From Pseudodesulfovibrio sp. zrk46 (GTDB taxonomy: Bacteria; Desulfobacterota; Desulfovibrionia; Desulfovibrionales; Desulfovibrionaceae): DNA of 64,000 nt. The DNA lies in contig NZ_CP051216.1 of NCBI RefSeq assembly GCF_012516435.1, positions 62,001-126,000 on the forward strand, in the 5' to 3' direction. A program made the position numbers and the translations under genes. This document shows, one piece after another, positions 1 to 9,051 of this stretch (position 1 is the first letter of the stretch; each line of letters opens with the position of its first letter). Below the pieces are notes generated by a model, which saw only the letters and a program-made list of their open reading frames with translations, was not told the DNA's origin and made no database searches.

Positions 1-229
1 GGAGCTGATGAGAGATGGCAGACTGAGACATGTCCAACACCTCGGCCAAGGCGCACACGCACAATTCATTGATGGACAGGGCGTACAAAATTCGAACGCG
101 AGTGTAATCACCCAGCGCTTTGAACAACTCTGCCATAAACAGGAAGTCTCGTTCGGAGAGCATACGGGCTTTGACCTTTGCCACGTTCTCCGAGTGCTTA
201 TCAGTATCACTACATGCAATATTCGACAT
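1..229 (-). CDS. ArsR/SmtB-family metal-sensing repressor (3' end outside window)
   Basis: The minus strand from 229 down to the window edge reads 76 residues of a winged-helix ArsR repressor. A GTGAGGT ribosome site precedes the ATG at 229. Residues 55-59 read ELCVC, the alpha-3 metal-binding signature of ArsR and CadC sensors, followed by the start of the recognition helix (MSQSAISHQL, 67-76). An extra Cys at residue 6 resembles the N-terminal Cys ligand of CadC-type Cd/Pb sensors, so a soft-metal or arsenic ligand is likely. Such proteins leave their operator when metal binds; the target operon is probably off the left edge. The C-terminal half is not visible, so the ligand class is inferred. 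Confidence 0.85.
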   Translation of the reverse strand, partial: MSNIACSDTDKHSENVAKVKARMLSERDFLFMAELFKALGDYTRVRILYALSINELCVCALAEVLDMSQSAISHQL

Positions 230-305
230 ATCTACCTCACATGAGTACTTGCTCAGGTGTAATAAATCTACCGTTGAACCATGCACGAGTCAAGCTATAT
301 CAACA

Positions 306-340
306 AATAAGCCGCTTCCTACGACAGGAAGCGGCTTATT
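306..340 (-). terminator. Hairpin terminator downstream of tpx
   Basis: A perfect 15-bp stem (306-320 with 326-340) encloses a 5-nt loop, 21 bases after the tpx stop codon. It lies between two minus-strand genes, so it ends the gdh-tpx transcript before the arsR-like gene. The T-run is weak (TTGTTGAT on the minus strand). Confidence 0.8.
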
Positions 341-361
341 GCATACTATTTCAGTCGGTTA

Positions 362-877
362 TTAAACGAGTTCCTTAACGGCAGCCAGAGCGGCGTCGTA
401 ATTCGGTTCCTCGGTGATCTCCTTGAGATACTCGGCGTAGGCAACCTTGCCATCCTTGCCCACTACGAACACGGCGCGGGTCAAGAGGCGAAGTTCCTTG
501 ATCAGAGCGCCCCACCCTTCACCGAAGGAAGCATCCTTGTGGTCGGACAGGGTCTTTACGGCCTCAACGCCTGCAGCGCCGCACCAGCGGGCCTGGGCAA
601 AGGGCAGATCCATGGAAACGGCCAGAATAACGACGTCGTCACCGAGAGCGGCAGCTTCGTTGTTGAAGCGGCGGGTCTCCATGTCGCAGACCGGGGTGTC
701 CAAAGACGGCACGGCAGCGATTACGACGACCTTGTCCTTGTAGTCAGCAAGGGTGGCTGGGGACAGATCGTTTGCGACCAGGTTGAACTCAGGGGCTACA
801 TCACCGACCTTTACTTCAGCGCCCACCAGCGTCAGGGGGTTACCCTGGAAGGTGCAGGCTCCATTTCTCTCACTCAT
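362..877 (-). CDS. tpx: Thiol peroxidase Tpx
   Basis: A 171-residue atypical 2-Cys peroxiredoxin of the Tpx class, close to the usual length of about 165. The peroxidatic Cys64 sits in the motif PSLDTPVCDMETRRF and the resolving Cys is Cys99 (RWCGAAG), matching the Cys61/Cys95 pair of E. coli Tpx. It reduces H2O2 and alkyl hydroperoxides using thioredoxin. The start is ATG 877 after AAGGAG. It lies 85 bp behind the glutamate dehydrogenase gene on the same strand, but a palindrome in that gap suggests its own promoter. In anaerobic sulfate reducers this is a first-line oxidative stress enzyme. Confidence 0.95.
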   Translation of the reverse strand: MSERNGACTFQGNPLTLVGAEVKVGDVAPEFNLVANDLSPATLADYKDKVVVIAAVPSLDTPVCDMETRRFNNEAAALGDDVVILAVSMDLPFAQARWCGAAGVEAVKTLSDHKDASFGEGWGALIKELRLLTRAVFVVGKDGKVAYAEYLKEITEEPNYDAALAAVKELV

Positions 878-911
878 AATACTCTCCTTGCGGTTATTTT
901 CGATTTGGTAA

Positions 912-926
912 TGATTCCTATAATCA
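912..926. promoter_or_regulatory. Candidate operator upstream of tpx
   Basis: The 15-bp palindrome TGATT-N5-AATCA lies 35 bases before the tpx start codon. Its size and AT-rich character resemble Fur/PerR-family boxes, and a peroxide-responsive site here would make sense. The match to a PerR consensus is loose, so this is inference from position. Confidence 0.35.
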
Positions 927-962
927 CTTCAGCCGCTGGAATCAACTACTTTTTTAATAATA

Positions 963-3917
963 TCATCCAAGCCCCAGCTTATTCAGCATGAGATGCTTGC
1001 GCCCGGCGAACTCGAGAATCTCTTCCAGCTTGTCTGCGTGCTCCAAACCAGCAGCGCGGACTTCAGCCATAAGAGCAGCCAGCTCCTTCTCTTCTTCAAG
1101 ATAGCCGAAGATGACATCGCGCACATCGCGGACCGCCACCAGATTATCAGCCCATCCCATGCCCTCCTGATACAGCATCTTGGCAGAAACAAAAGATGCG
1201 ATCAGCGCAAGTTGGTGACGACGAGGTATATCATTAATAACTCTATCACGATACTTTTCCACCAAAATGGCTGGGCAATAGGAGAGCATGGCCTCAACGA
1301 GCCTGGGATCATCCGCCACCTTTTCAACGCTTTCCTCCAACACTTTCGCGACCCTGTCAGCCAGCGTATTGATGGATTCGGACAGCTCGTAGGAAAGCTC
1401 GGTGATGGTTCGCGTGCCACCAGCCAGCTTAAACTCTCGCATGAGCACACGCGCTTCACTTCGGGCACGCATACGCAGGATATCGAGCAGTTGGGCAACG
1501 TAATCCTTCTTGATTTCAAGGAACTCATCTTCTGTCAGAATAAGCCCAGCAAGAATCTCGTAAGAGGAGCAGATGACGCCAGTCTTGTTGGCAGACGGGC
1601 CGGGCACAGCCAGAACGCCTACCTTTTCCATCTCGGCACGGGCATCGGCAGAGATGAAGATATTCGCGCCTTCCACCAGCCCTCTTGCGGACGGAGTGCC
1701 GTCGGCCTGCAGGAAGTTCTTCCAGTTGGACATATTGATGGTATCCGGCCTGCCGCCAGACGGGATGAAGATGTCAGCAACAGCCGTATTATGCAGTTCA
1801 TTGCGGATGCGAGTGCCGTCCGGATCATCCGTGGATACCACGAACGCACCTTCGCCCTTGAGCTTGGCCTTGTCGAAGTGAGACGTCTTGAGTGCGTTAT
1901 CGATAAGACGCATCAGTTCTCCATGATCCATGCCATCCGGATCGTACGCAGCGCCATGACCATCTGTCATAGCCACTATACGGGCATTCTCGCCGTATTC
2001 ACGCACCAGAATCTTGATGACATTGGAGGCAACATCGCCCGCTGGGCCGCCCGTAATTTTTACGGTGAAGGGCTCGTTCAAGGGATCGATCCCTAATGTC
2101 TTGAGCAGCTCATCGGCAAAGACAATGACACCTTCACTGGTGACGCCATATTCCTTGTGGGCAATACCTGCACCCGGCTTGGAGCTCATGAACGCGCTGG
2201 GCCACTTGTACTTGCGCTTGGCGGCCCGGGCCACGATCCAGTTGATATGATCCGGGGTTATATTCTCGTCCGGACCAAGGAAGATCACCTCTTCACGACC
2301 AAGGTAATCCACGATGCCGGGCTGGACGAATCCATCAGTCCCTTCAGGAATAATCAACAGATCAAGGAAGGAATCAACCATGGACTTCACGGCCAGATCG
2401 ATATCCGCCTCGGGGCCGAGGAGGATAACGGCCTTGGAGCCACCTTCGGGGATATCCTTGTTCTTGAACTGCTGCGCACTCGCCAGCTTGGTGACTTCGT
2501 CGAACAGCCTGTTGGACTCCAATTCAAAGTGATCCTGAGACCAGGTGCGAACAACACGAACGCCACCACGGGCCATGTCACGATACCTCACCTGGAAGGC
2601 GAAGCTGTACGGGCCGTGGAAGCAGTATATTCCAAACGGCCTTTTGTCCTTAGGCATAGGGGCAAGAATCAATGGGTCAATGCGGAAGCTCAGCCCTATC
2701 TTGTCCGGCAGGTAGTAGTTGGTCCGCAGGGTATATCGGAAGAAACGATATATATAGAGCAAAATGCGTCGATGGACATCGTTGCCAACATTGCTGATCG
2801 CCTTGCGCACGATGGCCCTGCGTTCCTTGCGGGCCGCTTCGCGGTCACCTTTGAAATCAGGATTGAAGCGGGCATCGAAGTAATCCATCAGTTTTTGTGC
2901 AATCTCCCTGTGCTTCAGCACAGAGTAGGTAATCCGCCCAGACGAGTAGGCATGCAGATCCTCGCTCACCAGGAACTGGTGGGCGAACTCGCATCCAGCC
3001 TGCATGAGCATGACCTGCCCCAGCTCCCAGCCTTCTTCGTCGGCCAACGCTTCCAAACCGTGAAAGGCAAACCATTTGGTCAGCTCGAACTGACGCTTGA
3101 GGCGACGCCACTGCTCGGAGTCTTCCTGCAAGTCGATACGAGAACGATCAAGATAGAAACTCATGACCGCAATGGTCGACTTCTCACCTCGGTCAAACTC
3201 ATCGGAATAGGCTCGATCAACCGGAATTTCTTCCCGGGCAAAGATATTGACCACTCTGAGCAGAAGGCCTTTTCGCGGCGGGTTTTCCATGGCTATGGAG
3301 ATTCTGTCGAATCCGGGGTGCACATTCTTCTCCAACAACACCTGCACCTTTTCGTGATTCTCAACGCAGCCACAGGCCTTGAAGTGACGCAGCGCCCTTC
3401 CCGACTCGAATTTTTCAACATAATCTTCACTGGCGGAAGACAGAAAATGCTCAAAGGCCTCCATGTCTTCCGAGTCAACTTTCACCACGCCTTCACGAGC
3501 CATATTCAAGGCGTTTTGCAGGTTAGTGCCGCCCGCGCACTTGGGCTGGGGGCCGAATATGAAGGTGTCCAGCCGGATGGAATCATCCCTGCTGGAATAA
3601 ATACGGGCAATCTGGATATCCCTATCCAAATACTCACGCAGCACTCCGGCAAGGGCTTTCATGTCTCCGCCCGGAGTAATGTGCGTGACCATGGTGCCAC
3701 AAGGACTGTGCAGAGCCATGGACTGTTTTTCGTCGCGAACCATGCCCGAGACAAGGGCCATGACGTGTTTGAGTTGCTCTTCCTCGGTATGCGTACGGAA
3801 GTAGTATTCCGGCATATCGGAAAGGAACCAGGGAATCAGTTTGGTCGCTGCTTCATGCAGCTTTGTTTCCACTTTGAAACGAATATCAGACGGGTCAACA
3901 TTAACATTGTCGCTCAT
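963..3917 (-). CDS. gdh: NAD-specific glutamate dehydrogenase, large type
   Basis: A 984-residue protein, far longer than the common 450-residue enzyme and in the range of the 115-kDa NAD-dependent class. It interconverts glutamate and 2-oxoglutarate plus ammonia in the cytoplasm. The N-terminal half is regulatory. The catalytic part starts near the ARGGVRVVRTW motif, continues with IPEGGSKAVILL and the HKEYGVTSEG segment, and the Rossmann fold shows GGPAGDVASNVIKIL. The ATG at 3917 follows TTGGAGTGAAGA. It is transcribed away from cheV and towards tpx. This large class is usually catabolic and allosterically controlled; direction of flux here is inferred. Confidence 0.9.
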   Translation of the reverse strand: MSDNVNVDPSDIRFKVETKLHEAATKLIPWFLSDMPEYYFRTHTEEEQLKHVMALVSGMVRDEKQSMALHSPCGTMVTHITPGGDMKALAGVLREYLDRDIQIARIYSSRDDSIRLDTFIFGPQPKCAGGTNLQNALNMAREGVVKVDSEDMEAFEHFLSSASEDYVEKFESGRALRHFKACGCVENHEKVQVLLEKNVHPGFDRISIAMENPPRKGLLLRVVNIFAREEIPVDRAYSDEFDRGEKSTIAVMSFYLDRSRIDLQEDSEQWRRLKRQFELTKWFAFHGLEALADEEGWELGQVMLMQAGCEFAHQFLVSEDLHAYSSGRITYSVLKHREIAQKLMDYFDARFNPDFKGDREAARKERRAIVRKAISNVGNDVHRRILLYIYRFFRYTLRTNYYLPDKIGLSFRIDPLILAPMPKDKRPFGIYCFHGPYSFAFQVRYRDMARGGVRVVRTWSQDHFELESNRLFDEVTKLASAQQFKNKDIPEGGSKAVILLGPEADIDLAVKSMVDSFLDLLIIPEGTDGFVQPGIVDYLGREEVIFLGPDENITPDHINWIVARAAKRKYKWPSAFMSSKPGAGIAHKEYGVTSEGVIVFADELLKTLGIDPLNEPFTVKITGGPAGDVASNVIKILVREYGENARIVAMTDGHGAAYDPDGMDHGELMRLIDNALKTSHFDKAKLKGEGAFVVSTDDPDGTRIRNELHNTAVADIFIPSGGRPDTINMSNWKNFLQADGTPSARGLVEGANIFISADARAEMEKVGVLAVPGPSANKTGVICSSYEILAGLILTEDEFLEIKKDYVAQLLDILRMRARSEARVLMREFKLAGGTRTITELSYELSESINTLADRVAKVLEESVEKVADDPRLVEAMLSYCPAILVEKYRDRVINDIPRRHQLALIASFVSAKMLYQEGMGWADNLVAVRDVRDVIFGYLEEEKELAALMAEVRAAGLEHADKLEEILEFAGRKHLMLNKLGLG

Positions 3918-4138
3918 TCTTCACTCCAATAGGGTATTTAAAAACTTTCCCACATGTTCCCCTTGTGCATGGCTCACAACAAGGAGTCAAGAAGAACCGA
4001 ATCATCCTCTCTTCCATACAACGTATTATAAATATCTCGTTAACAACCCAATATCGTGGACATAAACTTTTCACCGCTGTATATACTTAGAAGTCGGGTC
4101 ATGGGGACCCGTACACGAACCGTGGAATGAGGTAAAAA

Positions 4139-5071
4139 ATGAATAAGAGCGCAATCGATACCGGTATTTTGCTGGAGACTGGTACCAACGAGCTGGAAAT
4201 CCTGGAATTCTACATCATCGAGACGCTGGAAAACGGTAAAGAAGCCAAGAATTACTTCGGCATCAACGTTGCCAAGGTCATGCAGGTCATAGAAACTCCC
4301 AATCTGGAGCCGCCCGAATCTGCGCCCCACCCATCTTTCATGGGAACCATCCCTCTGCGCGACCTGATTCTGCCAGTGCTCGACCTTTCCGTCTGGCTGG
4401 AACTCAACATGCCCAAGACCGAGCGCGATATTGTCATCGTCACCGAGTTTTCCAAGTCCGTCACCGGCTTCCTTGTTTCAGGCGTTACCGAAATTCACCG
4501 TGTAGGTTGGGGCGAAGTCATTCCGCCCACCAGCGTTATTTCCCAGTCTACCGACGCCATCGTCGGCCTTGTAGACAAGGGCGACCATTTCATCCAGCTG
4601 CTTGACCTTGAAACCATCCTCACCCAGATCGAACCAGAGATGGATGAAGAGATGACTATCTCCGAAACACAGTACAAAGTACTGGTGGCAGACGACTCCC
4701 AAACCATTCGAACCATGCTCAAGCAGAACCTGACCGAGGCAAACCTCAAGCCCATTATCACAAATAACGGTCAGGAAGCACTGAACAAGATCATGGCCCT
4801 CAAGGAACAAGCCGAATCCGAAGGTAAGGACATTACAGAATTCGTCGACATAGTACTTTCCGATATTGAAATGCCGCTTATGGACGGATTTAGCCTGACA
4901 AAGAATATTAAGGAAGATTCGGTCTTGCAAAAACTACCGGTTATCCTGTACTCGTCCATCATCACAAAGGAGCTGAGGCATAAGGGCGAATCGGTTGGTG
5001 CCAATTTGCAGATATCCAAGCCTGACCTCCACAGAATTCCTGAAGAAGCTCTCAAACTGATAGAAGGTTAA
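4139..5071 (+). CDS. cheV: Chemotaxis coupling protein CheV (CheW-receiver fusion)
   Basis: A 310-residue cytoplasmic chemotaxis protein. Residues about 15-175 form a CheW-like domain that couples receptors to CheA. From about 182 on there is a CheY-type receiver with the acidic pair in LVADDSQT, the phosphoacceptor Asp242 in LSDIEMP and the conserved Lys in ISKPDL. Phosphorylation of such receivers is thought to tune adaptation or drain phosphate from CheA. GAGGT precedes the ATG. The Hpt gene follows after 5 bp, so the two are surely cotranscribed. Confidence 0.93.
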   Translation: MNKSAIDTGILLETGTNELEILEFYIIETLENGKEAKNYFGINVAKVMQVIETPNLEPPESAPHPSFMGTIPLRDLILPVLDLSVWLELNMPKTERDIVIVTEFSKSVTGFLVSGVTEIHRVGWGEVIPPTSVISQSTDAIVGLVDKGDHFIQLLDLETILTQIEPEMDEEMTISETQYKVLVADDSQTIRTMLKQNLTEANLKPIITNNGQEALNKIMALKEQAESEGKDITEFVDIVLSDIEMPLMDGFSLTKNIKEDSVLQKLPVILYSSIITKELRHKGESVGANLQISKPDLHRIPEEALKLIEG

Positions 5072-5076
5072 TAAAT

Positions 5077-5472
5077 TTGTTCGGAGACGAGGTACTCGAA
5101 GTCTACCTGGAAGAGACAACTGAAAGACTCGATTCTATCGAATCGGGTCTTTTGCGGCTTGAACAGCTCAAAAGCTGCGAGCCCAATCTGGTGAACTCCA
5201 TCTTTCGCGACGCCCACTCGGTCAAGGCAGGAGCAAACCTGCTCAAGCTCCAAAACATCGAGGAACTTGCACACAAGCTTGAGAACGTTTTTGAAATGAT
5301 CCGCCAGTGCAAGCTGGAAGCCGAGGAAATGGTCATCACCGCGTGTCTCGAATCCGTGGACAAGCTCCGTGAACTCATTGAAAACGTGGATCAGAGCGAA
5401 AACATCTCTATCCGTCTTCACACTGCCATGCTTGAAATGGCTTTGAAGCGAGCCATGGAAACCGAAGCCTAA
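5077..5472 (+). CDS. Stand-alone Hpt phosphotransfer protein
   Basis: A 131-residue all-helical protein with TTG start at 5077, five bases after the cheV stop, with AAGG in the cheV tail as ribosome site. The phospho-His lies in FRDAHSVKAGANLL. This is the HxxKG box of Hpt and CheA P1 domains, except that the usual Gly after Lys is Ala here (KAGA). No kinase, HATPase or CheW part follows, so it must act as an intermediate between a hybrid kinase and a receiver. The most obvious partner is the CheV receiver encoded just before it, although other receivers are encoded elsewhere in the window. Confidence 0.82.
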   Translation: MFGDEVLEVYLEETTERLDSIESGLLRLEQLKSCEPNLVNSIFRDAHSVKAGANLLKLQNIEELAHKLENVFEMIRQCKLEAEEMVITACLESVDKLRELIENVDQSENISIRLHTAMLEMALKRAMETEA

Positions 5473-5491
5473 CTCTTATTGATATACCAAT

Positions 5492-5527
5492 AAAAAAGGC
5501 CGCTCCTTTTGGGAGCGGCCTTTTTTT
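5492..5527. terminator. Bidirectional terminator
   Basis: The stem AAAAAAGGCCGCTCC / GGAGCGGCCTTTTTTT has a 4-5-nt loop and T-runs on both sides. It sits between the convergent Hpt gene and the hypothetical gene at 5544 and can end both. Confidence 0.93.
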
Positions 5528-5543
5528 CACGCTGTTTTCCAGC

Positions 5544-6053
5544 CTAGTTTTCCATCATCTTGAGGAAATCTCCGGCTTCCTGCATCTGTGAGAACGAGGT
5601 ATTCTTGAACACTTCACTTTCCACAGCCTTGAGGAACTCGTCATGGGTCATGACCGTGAAGTCGATCATCACGCCCTTGGCCTTGAAATACAATTGAAGG
5701 AATGCCACCAGCGCATCGTCTTCCAGGCATTTCATGACGCCTTTGGTATCCGTCAGCGAGGTAAACGGCTTGTTGGATCCCCCCAACAGGAACATATCAA
5801 GTCCGCTCTCACCGTCAGTGACAACGCCCAGCAGGTTGAAGGTCTTCAGTTTGGCCACGAACTCCTCGGTCATATCCGGGAATTCCATAATTTCCTTTTT
5901 GGGGAAAACCGAGGCAAACACCATCTGACCATCCTCATCAGCCATGGTGTGGCGAAAGACCGATTCATCCCGATGCTTACGCGCCGCCTTGATGGTCTCA
6001 TACAAGTCGCAGGCAAAAGCCAACTTCAAATCACGCAGTACTTTCTCATCCAT
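5544..6053 (-). CDS. Conserved-looking hypothetical protein, 169 residues
   Basis: I do not recognise a family. It is a soluble, Phe- and Met-rich, slightly acidic protein with no signal peptide or membrane segment. It alternates short strands and helices (for example MVFASVFPKKEIMEF near 44-58 and LQLYFKAKGVMIDFTVM near 120-136). No metal or nucleotide motif is obvious. It is monocistronic, bounded by the terminator at 5492-5527 on its 3' side and the ubiD terminator on its 5' side. Codon use looks like that of its neighbours, so it is a genuine gene. Confidence 0.7.
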   Translation of the reverse strand: MDEKVLRDLKLAFACDLYETIKAARKHRDESVFRHTMADEDGQMVFASVFPKKEIMEFPDMTEEFVAKLKTFNLLGVVTDGESGLDMFLLGGSNKPFTSLTDTKGVMKCLEDDALVAFLQLYFKAKGVMIDFTVMTHDEFLKAVESEVFKNTSFSQMQEAGDFLKMMEN

Positions 6054-6136
6054 AATTCAATCTCCATTGACCAGCCCAACTACCCCATTTCACCTAATCA
6101 TACAATCCATTTGGCAAATGATTGACGCCAAAAGAA

Positions 6137-6164
6137 AAGGGCCGCCCCATCCGGAGCAGCCCTT
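6137..6164 (-). terminator. Terminator of the UbiD gene
   Basis: On the minus strand, immediately after the stop codon, an imperfect GC-rich hairpin (8 of 10 pairs) is followed by TTTTCTTTT. Confidence 0.75.
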
Positions 6165-6170
6165 GTTACG

Positions 6171-8015
6171 TTAAATAATACCGTGCAGCGGTCCGCCGGG
6201 CGCCCCCAGCTCATCCACACGCTTCTCGACCTCTGGGTCATCCTCCAGCGGAGGTGCATGGTAGGTCTTGAGGCGGGCATCGATGATGACAGCGGTCTCG
6301 GCTCCCCAGTGCTTGGCATGGGTGAAGCCGTTGACGCCGTACATATCGGTTGCGGGATCGGAGCGGGTGAAGGTCACCCAAAGGAAGTTATCCCAATTCT
6401 TGGCCGTGAACTCGGCATCGTCGACCACCACGACCATGGGGAAACCTTCGATACCCTTGGCCTTGGCAAGGATCGGCCCGAGACGTTCCATGGCCGGATC
6501 CTGCTGATCACGCTTGCGACGATGCTTGGGCCCCTTGATGACAAGAATGCCCGGCGCCATGATTTGCGGATCACGGAAGCCACGCGGCAGATCAAGGCCG
6601 GACGGCATCTCGACGGAAAGTTTGCGTTTGACCGAACCGGCTACGGCCCAAACCAGCTTGGACCCCTGATTCAGACTGATGCCCGAATAATCAAGAGTAT
6701 CGATGGTGGTCCGGGTGATGAAATGCAGATCACGGGTCAGGTCCACGCGTTCCAGCAGGTGGCGGAAGAAGCCCGGAATATCGTGACAGGAACCGCCCGG
6801 CTCCATGTCCTCGCGGGCGGCAATCAGCACATACTTGGACAACGAAGTCTGGGTGTTGCCAAGAAGCGCCATGGCATTGGTCAGCAACTCCTGCGGCTGA
6901 CGTTCCTTGGCGTACGGCACGTAGCGTTCGCTGCCCACGGCAAGCAGGAGCGGATGCACGCCTGCCGCGTCAACGGCGTGAACTTCATGCACACCGGAGA
7001 AGACCGCAGGAACCAGGTCGGCTGTGAGTTCGTGGACAAAATCACCGAACATGGTGTCTTCCTGAGGCGGACGTCCCACTGTCGTGAACGGCCAGACCGC
7101 GTCGTTGCGATGGTAGACCTTATCCACTTTGAGGACCGGGAAGTCGTGCGCCAGGCTGTAGTAACCAAGATGGTCGCCAAACGGTCCTTCGGGCTTTTCC
7201 ACATCCGGCAGCACCGAGCCGCAGATGCAGAAATCCGCTTCGGCCGGGACAGGCAGCCCGTCCTCGCGCATAACCATGGGAATCCGGTGTCCGGCCATGG
7301 CGCCAGCGAAGAACAGTTCCGGCATGCCTTCGGGCAGAGGCATCATGGCGGCAAGGGCCATGGAAGGCGCACCGCCCACGAAAATGTTCACCTTCAACGG
7401 TTCGCCATTGGCAATGGCCTGCGCATGATGGTGTCCGATACCTCGATGAATCTGATAATGCAGGCCTACTTCCTCATCCGGGATGAAATCGTTACCAGTC
7501 AACTGGACACGATACATGCCGAGATTGGACCCGGCAAAACCGGGCATATCCGGGCTCTCGGAATAGACCTGCGGCAGGGTGACATACCCGCCACCGTCCA
7601 TGGGCCAGGAAATGAGTTGCGGCAGGCTCGAAACCACGGTCTCGTTTTCCATGATCGGCCCGCTCGATACTTTTTTAGGCAAAGTATGCCAGGCAGTTTT
7701 GGGCGCACCCAAGTATTCCCATGGACGCTTGAGAAATTCCATGGGCGTAAGCTTGAGCTTCATCAACCGCTCGACCATGGCGATGGTGTCGCGAAAAATG
7801 AAGCGCATTCGCTCCTTCGTGCCGTAGATGTTCGCAGCCATGGGGAAGCGGCACCCTTTCACGTTGGTGAAAAGGAGCGCTGGTCCCTTGGCCTGGAAAA
7901 CCCTGCGCTGAATCGCGCCGATCTCGATATTGGCATCAACTACCTTGTCGATGCGAACGAGGTCTCCCTTGGCCTCAAGAGCGTCGAGGCACTGCCGAGT
8001 ATTTGTGTATCCCAT
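6171..8015 (-). CDS. UbiD-family prenyl-FMN-dependent decarboxylase
   Basis: A 614-residue member of the UbiD family, longer than the 450-500 of classical UbiD. Family landmarks include SWPMDGGGYVTLPQV, the Arg/His-rich HRGIGHHHAQ segment, and EGPFGDHLGYYS, which carries one Glu of the E-R-E catalytic triad. These enzymes remove or add CO2 on aromatic acids using prenylated FMN made by UbiX, encoded at 10178. Sulfate reducers make menaquinone by the futalosine route, whose late decarboxylation is assigned to a UbiD-type enzyme, so that role is likely. A different aromatic acid substrate cannot be excluded. It is monocistronic with its own terminator. Confidence 0.88.
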   Translation of the reverse strand: MGYTNTRQCLDALEAKGDLVRIDKVVDANIEIGAIQRRVFQAKGPALLFTNVKGCRFPMAANIYGTKERMRFIFRDTIAMVERLMKLKLTPMEFLKRPWEYLGAPKTAWHTLPKKVSSGPIMENETVVSSLPQLISWPMDGGGYVTLPQVYSESPDMPGFAGSNLGMYRVQLTGNDFIPDEEVGLHYQIHRGIGHHHAQAIANGEPLKVNIFVGGAPSMALAAMMPLPEGMPELFFAGAMAGHRIPMVMREDGLPVPAEADFCICGSVLPDVEKPEGPFGDHLGYYSLAHDFPVLKVDKVYHRNDAVWPFTTVGRPPQEDTMFGDFVHELTADLVPAVFSGVHEVHAVDAAGVHPLLLAVGSERYVPYAKERQPQELLTNAMALLGNTQTSLSKYVLIAAREDMEPGGSCHDIPGFFRHLLERVDLTRDLHFITRTTIDTLDYSGISLNQGSKLVWAVAGSVKRKLSVEMPSGLDLPRGFRDPQIMAPGILVIKGPKHRRKRDQQDPAMERLGPILAKAKGIEGFPMVVVVDDAEFTAKNWDNFLWVTFTRSDPATDMYGVNGFTHAKHWGAETAVIIDARLKTYHAPPLEDDPEVEKRVDELGAPGGPLHGII

Positions 8016-8117
8016 TTGTGGTTCCCTTTGCTTTTCTGGCGTGACAATCTAGACGTAAAGCGAGGAAAAGTTAAGCGGATAATCTGGGATGTGCGGGAAC
8101 CGATTCTGCAAACGTGG

Positions 8118-8396
8118 TTACAATTGCACCTGCTGAGGCGGGTGCCATACGCAATCGAAATTCAGGGGATTCACACTGAAGCTCTGCTTCATGTCCATTT
8201 CTAACGGCTTCAGACTCTTGAAACCAATATTGCGGCACGTGTTACAGAAAACTTTGGGATAACTACATACTAGGCAGTACGGTCTGTAATCATCACAACT
8301 CCGGGCATTCCATGGCCTTTTGCGATTCAGGATGCAACCATTCCTGTGGTATACACACTGAACACAACTGTTTGACATGGTTGACAAATTACGCAT
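8118..8396 (-). CDS. Small cysteine-rich protein, probable metal-binding knuckles
   Basis: About 92 residues with nine cysteines, including three CxxC pairs (VQC, LVC and NTC segments) plus single Cys residues, so one or two zinc or iron-sulfur sites are plausible. I chose the second of two adjacent ATGs because TGGAGG lies 6 bases upstream of it; the first ATG (8399) would have only 3. There is no signal peptide. It lies between ubiD (same strand) and hemerythrin (opposite strand). I do not recognise a family. The good ribosome site and dense Cys pairing argue it is real. Confidence 0.65.
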   Translation of the reverse strand: MRNLSTMSNSCVQCVYHRNGCILNRKRPWNARSCDDYRPYCLVCSYPKVFCNTCRNIGFKSLKPLEMDMKQSFSVNPLNFDCVWHPPQQVQL

Positions 8397-8626
8397 CATA
8401 AACCTCCAAAAACGGGTATTTGCTCAGTTTGCAGCCAACCACATCCTCAAGTCCCTTGGTATTATAATTTATCATCCAATCAGACTTCCAGATGGGGTAT
8501 TTTCACCCAGCCACAACATAACCGTTTAAGATGGTTCACATCCTGAATAATAATGTAACCTGAAAATTTACTGCTATTCGAGTTTGGGTTAAACTACCCA
8601 TACCACCAACCACACTGGAGGCAACA

Positions 8627-9040
8627 ATGACCTTGATGGAATGGGATGAATCCATGGCCGTGGGCGTGGAAGAACTTGATGAACAGCACAGAATTCTGAT
8701 CGACCTCCTCAATGCCGCATACGAAGCAGTACAGCGACACGATGAGCATCGAATGGGTGAACTCCTCGACAAGATGCAGGATTACGCCATTACGCACTTT
8801 GCCACTGAAGAAAAAATGATGGCAGAATGCGGGGTCCCCGATCTACAGGCACACAAGTTCCAGCACGCCAAATTCAACAATGAAGTGCTCGAATTCAAGA
8901 AGAAACAGTTTGAGAAAACCAATCTCTCACAGATTTTTGTATTCCTCAGTCGTTGGCTCACTTCTCACATTATGGATCAGGACAAAAAATACATCCCCTA
9001 CATGCCCAAACCTGAGACAAGCGAAGAGTCCCAACCCTAA
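8627..9040 (+). CDS. Bacteriohemerythrin
   Basis: A 137-residue single-domain hemerythrin. All diiron ligands are visible: His21 (ELDEQH), His57 and Glu61 (THFATEE), His76 and His80 (HKFQH), His114 and Asp119 (HIMDQD). It binds O2 reversibly at a non-heme diiron centre in the cytoplasm and in anaerobes is thought to buffer or deliver O2, or to sense it. The ATG follows CTGGAGGCAACA. It is monocistronic, with a strong terminator 11 bases downstream. It is not fused to a receptor, unlike the chemoreceptor-linked hemerythrins of Desulfovibrio. Confidence 0.95.
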   Translation: MTLMEWDESMAVGVEELDEQHRILIDLLNAAYEAVQRHDEHRMGELLDKMQDYAITHFATEEKMMAECGVPDLQAHKFQHAKFNNEVLEFKKKQFEKTNLSQIFVFLSRWLTSHIMDQDKKYIPYMPKPETSEESQP

Positions 9041-9051
9041 CCACTGCAATG

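Noticed and set aside
2157..3932. Long plus-strand frame across gdh
   Set aside because: Shadow of the glutamate dehydrogenase gene, whose sense frame carries all family motifs.
3962..3978. CRP/HcpR-like palindrome TTGTG-N7-CACAA upstream of gdh
   Set aside because: The spacer is one base short of the family consensus (TTGTGA-N6-TCACAA), and the arms are only 5 bp.
6183..8204. Long plus-strand frame across the UbiD gene
   Set aside because: Shadow frame without motifs; the minus-strand gene has UbiD signatures and its own terminator.
8585..8600. Small inverted repeat TGGGT-N6-ACCCA before hemerythrin
   Set aside because: Five-base arms are expected by chance at this length; no supporting copy.
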